From assembly GCF_024282095.1 (NCBI RefSeq), contig NZ_JAMWZS010000019.1:1-49076 (forward strand): DNA of 49,076 nucleotides, read 5' to 3'. The translations under genes and the position numbers were made by a program. The notes under the pieces were generated by a model. The model saw nothing but the letters and a program-made list of their open reading frames with translations. It made no database searches and was not told the DNA's origin. The stretch comes from Nitrosomonas sp. Its GTDB lineage: Bacteria; Pseudomonadota; Gammaproteobacteria; Burkholderiales; Nitrosomonadaceae. Shown piece after piece: positions 9,188 to 18,185 of this stretch (the first letter of the stretch is position 1; the number at the start of each line of letters is the position of its first letter).

Positions 9188-12100
9188 TTGCGCTTAGCTC
9201 ATATTAAACTTGCCGGTTTCAAATCATTTGTCGATCCAACGCTAATTCCCGTTTCCCAAGATCTCGTAGGTATCGTCGGTCCCAATGGTTGCGGAAAATC
9301 AAACATTATTGACGCGGTACGATGGGTTCTAGGTGAATCCAAGGCTTCCGCCTTGCGCGGTGATTCCATGCAGGATGTTATTTTTGCCGGATCAGATCAT
9401 CGCAAAGCAATCGGTCGCGCGAGTGTCGAAATCGTTTTTGACAATCATTTGAGCAAGGTCACCGGGCAATGGTCCAGTTATTCCGAAATCGCGATTAAAC
9501 GTGTTCTTCAGCGCGACGGTATCTCAAGTTATTACATCAATAATCTGCAAGTACGGCGGCGTGATATTTCCGATTTTTTTCTGGGCACGGGTGTTGGTGG
9601 TCGAGGCTATGCCATTATTGAGCAAGGCATGATCTCACGGATTATTGAAGCGAAGCCGCAAGAATTAAGGAGCTTCCTGGAAGAAGCCGCAGGCATCTCT
9701 CAATACCGCGAAAGAAGACAGGAAACTTTCTCACACCTCATTGAGACCCGGAAAAATCTAACCCGCTTAGTGGATATCTCGCAGGAACTGGAAACGCAGC
9801 TACAGCACCTGCAAATTCAAGCAAACACTGCGCAGCAATATCAATCGTTGCAAGAAAAACTACATACCGCACAGTCGCTGCTGTGGCTACAACGTAGAAG
9901 CGACGCAATCAATCAACGCAGCCACGCAGAAAAAGAAATTCAGGCGCTTGAATTTGCATTAGAAGCTGCACTTTCGAGTCAACATCAAGCTGAAAAAGAA
10001 TATGAGACAGCGCGTGAAAAAGAGCGTGAAATCAGTGACAAATTACTGCAAGTGCAAGGACAGCTGTATACGGTCAATGCCGAGATAGGCCGTGTAGAAC
10101 AAGAAATAAATCATTTGAAGAACAATGCCGAACGCTTAACACAGCAAATTCAGGAAGTTGAAAATCGACTGCAAAAAAATAATCAGCTAGAAGAAGCCGC
10201 GCAAGCAAGTCTACTACACTGGCATCAGGAAAAAACACAAGCCACAGCAACGCATACAGAAAGTATGCTTAAGAATGATGCGCTCAATCAACAATTACCG
10301 ATCGTGGAAGCCGATTTTCGCCGATGCCGGGAGGCGCTAGACAAATGCCGGCATGACCTTCTCATGACCGAACAAGCCAATCAGCTTGAAGATAGCCACT
10401 TCACCCATGCCACAAAAAATATTCAGCAGCTTGAGGCACGTTATTCCCGTTTATTAAAAGAGCAAAACGAACTGATCTCCGTTGAGACATCCAGGTTAAC
10501 TGAATTACAGTCAGCAATGGATCAAACCGAATGTGCTTTGCAAGAACAGAGCCTGAAACATCAGGATATAGAAAATCAATTATCTGCTGCAATTCAGTAT
10601 AAACAACAAATTACAAGCAAAATTCAAGAACTGCAGCATGCATTATCACAGACGACGGCTCGCTTCCATGCATTGCAAAATCTGCAGCAGAAATTGGAAA
10701 GCAATCAGCAGCTAACCACTTGGCTCAGCAAGCATCAATTGGATGGTTTACCCCGCTTATGGCAACACCTGCAAGTGCAACCCGAATGGGAGAATGCCTT
10801 GGAAGCAGTTTTACGCGAACGACTCAATAGTATCGAAGTTGATCAGCTCGCATTCATTCAGAACTGGATAAACGACTTACCATCGGGGAAATGGGCCATC
10901 TTTGAAAAAACCCAACCTGCGATATCCTCCGATGATCAACAATCTGTATCACGCCACTTCGGCTGTGAAAAACTACTTACTTATGTAACAATCAACCAGC
11001 CCGAGGTGCGCCGTGTATTGGAAGATTGGTTATGCCAAGTATATGTGATAGAAAATATTCAGGAAGGCTTCACGAGAAAATCCATGCTAAACGCCGGTGA
11101 ATTATTGGTGACGCGCCAGGGACATATCATCACGCGCACCAGCCTCACTTTTTATGCACCTGACTCGCAGTTACATGGCGTTCTATCGAGACAGCAGGAA
11201 TTAAAAAATCTGCAGCTGGAAATTAATCAGTATGAATCTCAGCTCCACAATCAACATAGCTTGCTGGAGGCGGCAAAACAACAAAATGCCAAGCTAAGCG
11301 ACGACATTCAGCAATCGCGTGAACGCAGTAAACAATTACAGCAGCACCGGCATGAACTACAGCTTGAAATCGTCAAGCTTTCACAAATTAACGAACGCAC
11401 GATTCACCGCAGTAATCAGATTAATGCCGAATTAACCGAAATCAAGCAAGCGTTGAATAACGAAACCTCACTGCAACGATCCGCGCAAGCAGAATTAATA
11501 AAAAATTCAGAACAAATCGATGTATTCAAACAACTGACACAGCAAGCTCAGCTCGCGTGGGAAGCTGCCAATCACGCACTTGCCGATCAACGACAAAGCC
11601 TGCAACAATCCACGAAGCAGATGCAGGAGGCGGTATTTCATGTAAAGACATGTGACAGTAAAATCAATGAAATAGAACGCAATATACAAGTTATACATGA
11701 CGATCTGCACATACTGGCAGAAAACCATATCAAGCTGCTTAAAGAACAAGATAGCTTGAATCCAACCCCACTGAATAATCAGCTAGAAACTGCGCGGATA
11801 CAGCGCAAAGCAATCGAACAAACGATAATACAGGTACGCCAGGAAGTCGAAGATACTGCCCGCCATTTACGGGAAATAGAAAACACTCGCCTGGCCTCCG
11901 AACAAGAAACGTATTCATTAAGAGACGCCATCAATCAAATCCGACTCAAAGAACAAGCGGCAAATATTACCATCAGCCAATTTGATGAATTGATCAATGA
12001 CGCCAAAGTCGATACCCAATTATTTTTACCGCTGTTAGGAAAAAAGAGTATTGCGGCATTACAATCGGAGATCAATCGACTGAATACTGAAATTACGGCG

Positions 12101-12733
12101 TTGGGATCTGTCAATCTCGCGGCACTGGCAGAACTCGACATTGCCCGTACACGTCAATCCAACTTGATGAATCAATTGCAGGATTTAAATGAAGCTGTCG
12201 CCACGCTGGAAAATGTCATCCAGCAAATTGATCGTGAAACACAATTACGCCTGCAAGAAACTTTTGATCTGGTCAATCAGTATCTAAGCGAAATCTTTCC
12301 GGTGATATTTGCAGGCGGGCAAGCCAAGCTTGAGTTGAGCGACGGTAAGATTCTGGATGCCGGATTGTTACTGATGGCTCAGCCACCCGGGAAAAAGAAT
12401 AGTTCCATTCATTTATTATCAGGCGGTGAAAAAGCCCTCACTGCACTGGCGCTCATCTTTTCATTATTTCGGCTTAACCCCGCGCCATTCTGTCTATTGG
12501 ATGAAGTGGATGCACCGCTTGACGACAGTAACACCAATCGTTTTTGTGAGTTAGTAAAAAATATGTCAAAACAAACTCAGTTCTTATTCATCAGCCATAA
12601 TAAAATCACCATGGAGATGGCACAGCAATTAATTGGCGTTACAATGCAAGAACAAGGTGTATCCAGGATAGTTGCTGTGGATATCGCAGATGCAATCAAA
12701 CTGGGGAAACGGATTAAACAACCTGCAGTCTAG
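9188..12733 (+). CDS. smc: Chromosome partition protein SMC
   Basis: Condenses and segregates the chromosome as a dimer with ScpA and ScpB (not in this window). 1181 aa. N-terminal ABC half has GFKSFVDPT and Walker A GPNGCGKSN (residues 31-39). Long coiled coils run from about 165 to 500 and 660 to 1000 around a hinge near 510-660. The C-terminal half has signature LLSGGEKALTALAL (near 1076) and Walker B FCLLDEVDAPLDD. The start is TTG: the conserved MRLAHIKLAGFKSF terminus begins exactly there and no ATG is available. The stop is directly abutted by repeat R1a. Confidence 0.96.
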   Translation: MRLAHIKLAGFKSFVDPTLIPVSQDLVGIVGPNGCGKSNIIDAVRWVLGESKASALRGDSMQDVIFAGSDHRKAIGRASVEIVFDNHLSKVTGQWSSYSEIAIKRVLQRDGISSYYINNLQVRRRDISDFFLGTGVGGRGYAIIEQGMISRIIEAKPQELRSFLEEAAGISQYRERRQETFSHLIETRKNLTRLVDISQELETQLQHLQIQANTAQQYQSLQEKLHTAQSLLWLQRRSDAINQRSHAEKEIQALEFALEAALSSQHQAEKEYETAREKEREISDKLLQVQGQLYTVNAEIGRVEQEINHLKNNAERLTQQIQEVENRLQKNNQLEEAAQASLLHWHQEKTQATATHTESMLKNDALNQQLPIVEADFRRCREALDKCRHDLLMTEQANQLEDSHFTHATKNIQQLEARYSRLLKEQNELISVETSRLTELQSAMDQTECALQEQSLKHQDIENQLSAAIQYKQQITSKIQELQHALSQTTARFHALQNLQQKLESNQQLTTWLSKHQLDGLPRLWQHLQVQPEWENALEAVLRERLNSIEVDQLAFIQNWINDLPSGKWAIFEKTQPAISSDDQQSVSRHFGCEKLLTYVTINQPEVRRVLEDWLCQVYVIENIQEGFTRKSMLNAGELLVTRQGHIITRTSLTFYAPDSQLHGVLSRQQELKNLQLEINQYESQLHNQHSLLEAAKQQNAKLSDDIQQSRERSKQLQQHRHELQLEIVKLSQINERTIHRSNQINAELTEIKQALNNETSLQRSAQAELIKNSEQIDVFKQLTQQAQLAWEAANHALADQRQSLQQSTKQMQEAVFHVKTCDSKINEIERNIQVIHDDLHILAENHIKLLKEQDSLNPTPLNNQLETARIQRKAIEQTIIQVRQEVEDTARHLREIENTRLASEQETYSLRDAINQIRLKEQAANITISQFDELINDAKVDTQLFLPLLGKKSIAALQSEINRLNTEITALGSVNLAALAELDIARTRQSNLMNQLQDLNEAVATLENVIQQIDRETQLRLQETFDLVNQYLSEIFPVIFAGGQAKLELSDGKILDAGLLLMAQPPGKKNSSIHLLSGGEKALTALALIFSLFRLNPAPFCLLDEVDAPLDDSNTNRFCELVKNMSKQTQFLFISHNKITMEMAQQLIGVTMQEQGVSRIVAVDIADAIKLGKRIKQPAV

Positions 12734-12874
12734 CAGGCCATTAAAAAAACAAGGCATCGATACCAGGCAAAAACAAGTGAGAAAGCGCAATGTATGCGTG
12801 ATCAGTGCGCATTTTGAACCTATTTATTTTTAACACCATAGCGACGGCACAGATCGTTTTTCAGCGGCCTGTGC
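12733..12874. repeat. Dispersed intergenic repeat R1, copy a
   Basis: About 142 bp bounded by GCAGGCC and an inverted GGCCTGTGC, with an inner TTTAAAAAAAC-like to GTTTTTCAGC end. It begins at the last base of the smc stop. Its left half (CGATACCAGG, then GTGAGAAAG) matches copy d near 47990 and its right half (GCATTTTGAAC, then CAGATCGTTTTTCAGC) matches copy c near 29605. No ORF inside. Probably a non-autonomous mobile or REP-like element. Confidence 0.65.
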
Positions 12875-12951
12875 TAGATTTGTAATTGATCATATAAAGC
12901 TGGCATGATCTAATTGATACGCTTTATATCAAGGTATTTTTAGGAGATAAC

Positions 12952-14130
12952 ATGGAAATATTAAGTAATATGAGTGACTTGCAGTTAAGCCTGATCATCA
13001 TCGGCATTATCGTGATCGTCGGTGTTGTTATCTTCAACTGGCTGCAACAACAACGTTATCGCCGTAAAGTACAAGCAGCGTTTGACCATGAGCATAGTGA
13101 CATACTTCTGGATGCGCAAGATTCTGATGATATGGCACAAAGGATTGAGCCGAAGTTCAATAAAACTCCGGTTCCTGACACGCCATTCGACACATTCGCA
13201 CAGCCTGATTTAACCGCTGCACACACTGAATTTAAAAAGACATCAACCACACAAAATCCATCGATCAATATTTCGACCAGCACATCCACCACTTCACCGC
13301 TGTTGGATTATGACAGCAACACCAACTATATCGTCAATGTCAGATCAGAATCAGTCATTGCCAACACGTATATCGCCAAATTGCTGCAAAGAAAATTTGA
13401 TTTTGGAAAACCTGTTTGCTGGCTGGGCCAGCGGCATAAAAATGAGCCATGGGAAGAAGTCACCAACGAAACCAATGTCGATAGTGACGGTTACATGCAA
13501 TTAAAAGGCTGTCTACAGCTTGCTGATCGGTCCGGTCCCATCAGTGAAGTCAATTTATCCAAATTCCGGGATTTAGTACAGGATTTTGCATCACAAGTAC
13601 ACGCCATAGCGGAATGCCCTGATATTGTCAGTACGCATGAAAAAGCTGTCATGCTGGATAAATTCTGTGCTGAAGTGGATGTAATGATCGGTATTAATAT
13701 CATTAGTCGCGATGACGGTGCATTTGTTGGCACCAAGGTTCGTGCATTAGCGGAAGCTTCCGGGTTCAGACTCGAATCAGAAGGCATATTCAAATATCGT
13801 GATGACAGTAATAATATATTGTTTACCCTGAGCAATTATGAATCGTCCCCGTTCTTGCCTGAGAATATGAAATCGCTGACAACGCATGGTGTCACTTTCC
13901 TGCTGGATGTTCCAAGAGTTGCCCATGGCGAAAGAGTATTCGATCAGATGACGCATCTCGCAAAAATTTTTTCTAATACGCTGGGCGGTATTATGGTTGA
14001 TGATAATCGTGTGCCGCTGAGCGACAGCGGTATTCAAAAAAGCAAACAGCAACTGATTGAAATACAAGCCGCCATGAAGAAAAATCACATTCATGCAGGC
14101 GGACCTGCCGCTTTACGACTATTTGTATAA
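12952..14130 (+). CDS. zipA: Cell division protein ZipA
   Basis: Inner-membrane protein that tethers FtsZ to the membrane at the division site. 392 aa. N-terminal membrane helix (LSLIIIGIIVIVGVVIFNWL) is followed by basic residues, giving N-out topology. A Ser/Thr/Asp-rich linker covers about residues 45-120. The C-terminal FtsZ-binding domain (about 210-350) contains GFRLESEGIFKY and VTFLLDVPRV. Clear GGAG ribosome site. It lies directly after smc, as in several betaproteobacteria, but ligA, often next to it, is absent here. Confidence 0.88.
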   Translation: MEILSNMSDLQLSLIIIGIIVIVGVVIFNWLQQQRYRRKVQAAFDHEHSDILLDAQDSDDMAQRIEPKFNKTPVPDTPFDTFAQPDLTAAHTEFKKTSTTQNPSINISTSTSTTSPLLDYDSNTNYIVNVRSESVIANTYIAKLLQRKFDFGKPVCWLGQRHKNEPWEEVTNETNVDSDGYMQLKGCLQLADRSGPISEVNLSKFRDLVQDFASQVHAIAECPDIVSTHEKAVMLDKFCAEVDVMIGINIISRDDGAFVGTKVRALAEASGFRLESEGIFKYRDDSNNILFTLSNYESSPFLPENMKSLTTHGVTFLLDVPRVAHGERVFDQMTHLAKIFSNTLGGIMVDDNRVPLSDSGIQKSKQQLIEIQAAMKKNHIHAGGPAALRLFV

Positions 14131-14240
14131 GAAATTTCTTAAATACAATTAATTAGGTATACTTAATCAGGTAACAATGCGGTTTGAACAAATCATTAAA
14201 CCGCATAGACAAAAATTTTAAATTTGGCGTGGAGATAAGA

Positions 14241-14486
14241 ATGAGTGAATCTTCGAATACAGGGCAAACTTTTTCACCCATTGAAGTTAAGTTGGAAGCA
14301 GGAAAAGATTATTATTGGTGCGCTTGTGGTCTCAGTAAATCCCAGCCTTTTTGCGATGGTTCTCATAAAAATACAGCTTTCACACCCAAAAAATTTAGTG
14401 TCACTGAAAACAAAACAGCTTGGTTGTGTACCTGCAAAAAAACCGATAATGCGCCTTATTGCGATGGCACGCATCGCAAACTGTAA
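14241..14486 (+). CDS. Double CDGSH-type iron-sulfur protein
   Basis: 81 aa with two CDGSH motifs, each Cys-X-Cys then CDG[S/T]H: CACGLSKSQPFCDGSH and CTCKKTDNAPYCDGTH. Each should bind a 2Fe-2S cluster with three Cys and one His. Start at the ATG with GGAG upstream; an upstream TTG would add 19 residues but has no ribosome site. Small soluble redox or Fe-S transfer protein; partner unknown. It sits between zipA and the zapB-like/zapA pair, but a division role is not implied by its sequence. Confidence 0.9.
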   Translation: MSESSNTGQTFSPIEVKLEAGKDYYWCACGLSKSQPFCDGSHKNTAFTPKKFSVTENKTAWLCTCKKTDNAPYCDGTHRKL

Positions 14487-14607
14487 TCTCATGTAACTAT
14501 ATAATTCTCGCAATAAGATAACAAACAATCGGTACGTCGAGTATTGTGGCGCGGCCAGAAAAAATAGAATCTGGTTACTAATTAACCTGTAATGGTTTAG
14601 TGTGTCC

Positions 14608-14805
14608 ATGGAAACAGAACTAAAATCTCTTGAAGATAAAATTTTTCTGCTGTTACGTTTGTATCAGGATACTTGCATAGAAAATAATAAGTTGCGTAAA
14701 GAGCTTGCAGATACACACGCTCAGAACGAAAAACTCAATGAAAAAATACACGTGGCGACCGGTCGACTTGAAACACTTTTATTAAATATGCCAGACAATG
14801 AATAG
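14608..14805 (+). CDS. Small coiled-coil protein, TIGR02449/ZapB-like
   Basis: 65 aa, almost entirely heptad-like (ELKSLEDKIFLLLRLY, then NNKLRKELADTHAQNEKLNEKI). Proteins of this type sit directly upstream of zapA in many beta- and gammaproteobacteria and are thought to help organise the Z-ring, like ZapB. Its stop overlaps the zapA start by 8 bp, so the two are coupled. The in-frame GTG two codons earlier is a less likely start. Confidence 0.75.
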   Translation: METELKSLEDKIFLLLRLYQDTCIENNKLRKELADTHAQNEKLNEKIHVATGRLETLLLNMPDNE

Positions 14806-15097
14806 CAAGACACTGAATATCAATATCATGGGGCGTGAGTTTTACGTCGCCTGCCCTGATGAGGAACGAGAAGACATTCAACTTGCAGCAGCTTATTTGG
14901 ACAGAAAAATCCAGGAGATCAAAGCAGAAGGCAAGGTTGTTGATTCTGATCGTATTGCAATTGTAGCAGCGTTAAGTATTACGCATGAATTGCTCATGCT
15001 GCGCAATGGAACTGGCTTTGACATGGATGAATTTAAGCGTAGAATTGTGTCGTTGAAGAAGAAAATTGATGACGTAATGATCAAGAAAGAAAGCTAG
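14798..15097 (+). CDS. zapA: Cell division protein ZapA
   Basis: Cross-links FtsZ protofilaments. 99 aa. The N-terminal ZapA domain reads LNINIMGREFYVACPDEEREDIQLAAAYLDRKIQEIK, and the C-terminal half is a coiled coil. Length and motif are standard. The gene is directly followed by 6S RNA, the arrangement conserved through much of the beta- and gammaproteobacteria. Confidence 0.93.
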   Translation: MNSKTLNINIMGREFYVACPDEEREDIQLAAAYLDRKIQEIKAEGKVVDSDRIAIVAALSITHELLMLRNGTGFDMDEFKRRIVSLKKKIDDVMIKKES

Positions 15098-15116
15098 AAT
15101 TTTTGGTAATAAGGTT

Positions 15117-15295
15117 AATCCCTGCGGTGTTTGTTAAGACTTATATTCTTTGAACCAATTGTTAGAAAATGGCTGTGGACTTTAGTGATACTGGTGTGCG
15201 CACCTTTTTGGATGTGCCCAATGTGTCCGTGAAACAGCCGCCTTGGACCCATGGTTCAAGATGATGGTCTGACGGCATAGGCGGGGAGCTTCTAC
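15117..15295 (+). ncRNA. ssrS: 6S RNA
   Basis: About 180 nt between zapA and a terminator. Binds the sigma-70 holoenzyme as an open-promoter mimic in stationary phase. Support: position after zapA; the 3' half with CCGCCTTGGACCCATGGTTC closely resembles the E. coli CCTTGAACCAAGGGTTC segment; and the 5' TCCCTGCGGTGT can pair with 3' GCATAGGCGGGGA to form the closing stem around the central bubble. Ends are estimated. The folate gene that usually follows (ygfA) is missing here. Confidence 0.85.
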
Positions 15296-15296
15296 G

Positions 15297-15334
15297 GGAC
15301 AAGAGATGTTAATTGAACGTCTCTTGTCCTTTTA
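15297..15334 (+). terminator. Intrinsic terminator of 6S RNA
   Basis: A 14-bp stem, GGACAAGAGATGTT against AACGTCTCTTGTCC (one G-U pair), closes a 5-base loop and runs into CTTTTAATTTT. One of the strongest terminators in the window. The HAD gene ATG lies 33 bp beyond it. Confidence 0.92.
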
Positions 15335-15366
15335 ATTTTGGGCCCGCCATTTTCCACAGTCTCACC

Positions 15367-16005
15367 ATGTCATCAAGCGATCAAACAATATTATCCGCCT
15401 ATCCCAGAACATTTTTGTTTGACATCGGCCGAGTTTTACTCGATTTCGATTTTGAATCATCACTGGCAACATTGATACCTGCCAGCATAAGCAACCCCCA
15501 ACCGCTTATCCAACAAGTACTGGAACAAAAGGATGCACTAGAAGCCGGATCAGTCGATGCGGCAAACTATGCGAACTGGGCACTGCAGATTCTTCAAAGT
15601 GATGCGACAGCGGAACAGTTTTATCAAGCCTGGCAACAAATTTTTACTATGAATGAACCGATGTGGCGCTGTGTTCGTCAGCTTGCCAGTAATCACCATA
15701 CGTTGATTTTGATTTCAAATATCAACGCGATCCACTGTCCTTGGATATTCACAGCCTACCCGGAATTTTCGTATTTTAAGCATAAAATATTGTCATTCGA
15801 AGTTGGTATCCTGAAACCGGAATTAGCCATCTACCAATACGCTATCGATAGGTATCAGCTTGATCCGGCATCAACGATTTATATTGATGATCAGCTACAA
15901 AATATCGAATCCGGGAAAAAATCAGGATTTCAGTGTTGGCACTATGATTTGAACAATCACCAGGCTTTTGAGAATTGGCTTAAAAAAACGTTGACTGCCG
16001 TTTGA
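15367..16005 (+). CDS. HAD-superfamily hydrolase, YihX-like
   Basis: 212 aa. Motif I is FDIGRVLLDFDFE, with the nucleophile Asp in the DxG form seen in the YihX/epoxide-hydrolase-N group. Motif II is LILISNINAIH, the motif III lysine is in VGILKPELAIYQYA, and motif IV is IYIDDQLQNIESGKKSGF. Members are phosphatases of small sugar or nucleotide phosphates; the substrate here is unknown. I chose the ATG at 15367; a longer frame would start inside the 6S RNA terminator. Confidence 0.8.
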   Translation: MSSSDQTILSAYPRTFLFDIGRVLLDFDFESSLATLIPASISNPQPLIQQVLEQKDALEAGSVDAANYANWALQILQSDATAEQFYQAWQQIFTMNEPMWRCVRQLASNHHTLILISNINAIHCPWIFTAYPEFSYFKHKILSFEVGILKPELAIYQYAIDRYQLDPASTIYIDDQLQNIESGKKSGFQCWHYDLNNHQAFENWLKKTLTAV

Positions 16006-16038
16006 TGATATCAATTTGATTCTAATGTGCAGATTAAA

Positions 16039-16692
16039 TTATTTCTCTGCCAGGAAATGTTCAACCATCGCCTGTTTATAATCGATTCGGCCAAATGAAA
16101 CATCTTTTAATTGTCCCTTGCGATCAAACAAAATGCAAGATGGCGTTCCCTGCAACGCAAAACGTTCGAACGTTTCAGCTTTCATGGATTTTCGCTCCAA
16201 ATAATGCCTGACTTGCTGCAGTACAGATTTTTTTTGCTCATCGCCAAGGTTATCGAATTCAGCAAGAAATTCGCGCGCATAGCGCAGCACTCGTTCATCG
16301 GTAACCGGTTCGGTTTCCGCCACGACACGATCCATACCGACCGCAAACGGTATTTTCCATGTCAGCTTGCCTTGCGATAATAAACCATGTTGATTCAGTG
16401 CCTTGAATGTCTCACCAATCACCTCACCCGTTGTCACTAATTTCCGCAAATTCTCGAGCGTATTTTTATCATAATCTTCAAACGCAGTCGCCAAGCCAAT
16501 CACAACCAATCCCTGTTGCTGATATCTCTCATGCAAATCAATGGCTCTGGGTAATGAATAAATAAAACAACCCGGGCAATTCACCTGAAAAACCTCGATC
16601 AATACCACCGAACCAATCAGATCATTTAACGCAACCGGCCCGCCTTGCACCCAAGTATCAACCGCAATATCAGAAAGTAAGTGATTATTCAT
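16039..16692 (-). CDS. TlpA-like thioredoxin-fold redoxin
   Basis: 217 aa with a redox motif in QVNCPGCFIYSLPRAIDL (CPGC, near residue 40) and a late cis-Pro loop in LQGTPSCILFDRKG. An unusually long insertion (about residues 70-170) separates the two thioredoxin halves. No signal peptide, so cytoplasmic. It could reduce disulfides or peroxides; no partner is adjacent. Convergent with the HAD gene; 33 bp separate the stops. Confidence 0.75.
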   Translation of the reverse strand: MNNHLLSDIAVDTWVQGGPVALNDLIGSVVLIEVFQVNCPGCFIYSLPRAIDLHERYQQQGLVVIGLATAFEDYDKNTLENLRKLVTTGEVIGETFKALNQHGLLSQGKLTWKIPFAVGMDRVVAETEPVTDERVLRYAREFLAEFDNLGDEQKKSVLQQVRHYLERKSMKAETFERFALQGTPSCILFDRKGQLKDVSFGRIDYKQAMVEHFLAEK

Positions 16693-16844
16693 GATTAAAA
16701 ATAGTTAGAATGAGTAAAAAACCTGGAATATTACAGAAGCTCGGCATCATCGTGCAGGATTTTGTTTAAAATAACAAAGAATTTAAATTCGATTTTGCAA
16801 TTCAAAATTAGAATTACCTAACAATATTTCGCCCCATCAAGAAA

Positions 16845-17300
16845 ATGCGTTACTGGCTCATGAAATCGGAACCCTATGAATTCAGCATCGATGATTTTGC
16901 AGCACTACCCAATCAAACAGTTGCGTGGGAAGGTGTGCGCAATTATCAATCGCGCAATTTTATGCGCAATCAAATGACCATTGGCGATCAGGTTTTTTTC
17001 TATCACTCGTGCTGTAAGGATCCCGGCATCATGGGCATCGCAACGGTCAGCAAACCCGCTTATCCGGATGCTACGCAATTTAATCCCGGCAATAAATATT
17101 TTGACCCTAAAGCGACGCTCAACAATCCACGCTGGTTCAATGTTGAAATTACTCTGGTACAAAAAACCCGCCTCATTGCAATCAAGGAACTCAGGCAATA
17201 CCAGCAACTGCAAAAAATGCGGGTACTACAGACAGGTAATCGTTTATCGATCACCCCGGTTGATCCGGCAGAATGGCAATTCATTATGGCTATCCTGTAA
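16845..17300 (+). CDS. EVE-domain protein
   Basis: 151 aa, a single EVE domain (PUA-like fold) throughout: MRYWLMKSEPYEFSIDDF, WEGVRNYQSRNFMRN, then DQVFFYHSCCKDPGIMGIA. The family, related to eukaryotic THYN1, binds modified bases in DNA or RNA; no enzyme activity is established. Commonly found near the zapA/6S region in betaproteobacteria. Possible operon with the TSUP permease 51 bp downstream. Confidence 0.9.
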   Translation: MRYWLMKSEPYEFSIDDFAALPNQTVAWEGVRNYQSRNFMRNQMTIGDQVFFYHSCCKDPGIMGIATVSKPAYPDATQFNPGNKYFDPKATLNNPRWFNVEITLVQKTRLIAIKELRQYQQLQKMRVLQTGNRLSITPVDPAEWQFIMAIL

Positions 17301-17351
17301 TACAAAACCAGGTATTTCTGTTTTCCCTTCAATCTTATAAGGTCCGATTAA

Positions 17352-18149
17352 ATGGAATGGTGGCTTATTTATCTGCTTACGGGTGCATTTGTAGGTTTTT
17401 TTGCCGGATTGCTAGGCATTGGCGGCGGACTCATCATCGTGCCCGTGCTGATTGCCATATTCACAGCGCAAGACTTCCCGGCCGACCGCATCATCCATCT
17501 GGCATTGGGGACCACGATGGCCACCATCATATTCACGTCAGCCGCCAGCTTGCGCACGCATCATCGACATCATGCGGTGGATTGGCAGATTGTTAAAAAT
17601 ATCACACCCGGCATTTTTGTGGGTACTTTCGGCGGCGCCGCCTTGGCAAGCTCGATGACGGGTCAGTTATTAAGCATCATTTTTGTCATTTTTATTTTTT
17701 ATGCCGCCACGCAAATGTTGTTACAATTCCGCCCCAGCCCTATTTTTCAGCTGCCGGGAAAAATCGGCATGTTTTTTATCGGCAGCATCATCGGTACACT
17801 CTCCAGTCTGGTTGCCATTGGTGGCGGATTATTGTCGGTACCGTTTTTAACACTGTGCAACGTGAAACTTCAGCATGCCATCGGCACCGCGGCAGCCATC
17901 GGTTTCCCCATTGCACTGGCTGGCACGGCGGGCTATATCACGAACGGCTACCTTCAACCGGAAACACTACCGGAATATAGTCTGGGTTATGTGTATTTGC
18001 CGGCATTAGCCTGGCTGGTACTGGCCAGTATGCTGACAGCGCCGCTGGGTGCGAAACTTACGCACTCCACCAAAACCGCCATTTTAAGAACGATTTTTGT
18101 GGTGCTGTTGTATAGCCTGGGCATCAGGATGCTCATGAGCCTGATATGA
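17352..18149 (+). CDS. TauE/SafE (TSUP) family membrane permease
   Basis: 265 aa with about eight hydrophobic segments. It shows the two pseudo-repeats typical of the family: GAFVGFFAGLLGIGGGLIIVPVL near residue 12 and IGSIIGTLSSLVAIGGGLLSVPFL near 145. TSUP proteins move sulfite, sulfoacetate or other organosulfur anions across the inner membrane; the substrate here cannot be read. A 36-bp gap precedes the next gene, so they may be co-transcribed. Confidence 0.9.
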   Translation: MEWWLIYLLTGAFVGFFAGLLGIGGGLIIVPVLIAIFTAQDFPADRIIHLALGTTMATIIFTSAASLRTHHRHHAVDWQIVKNITPGIFVGTFGGAALASSMTGQLLSIIFVIFIFYAATQMLLQFRPSPIFQLPGKIGMFFIGSIIGTLSSLVAIGGGLLSVPFLTLCNVKLQHAIGTAAAIGFPIALAGTAGYITNGYLQPETLPEYSLGYVYLPALAWLVLASMLTAPLGAKLTHSTKTAILRTIFVVLLYSLGIRMLMSLI

Positions 18150-18185
18150 ATTCACCTGAAATCACTCGACGCAGAAGACTTACCC

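Noticed and set aside
15117-15295. tRNA or riboswitch after zapA
   Set aside because: The closing stem, gene position and conserved 3' half fit 6S RNA better. I saw no tRNA genes in the window.
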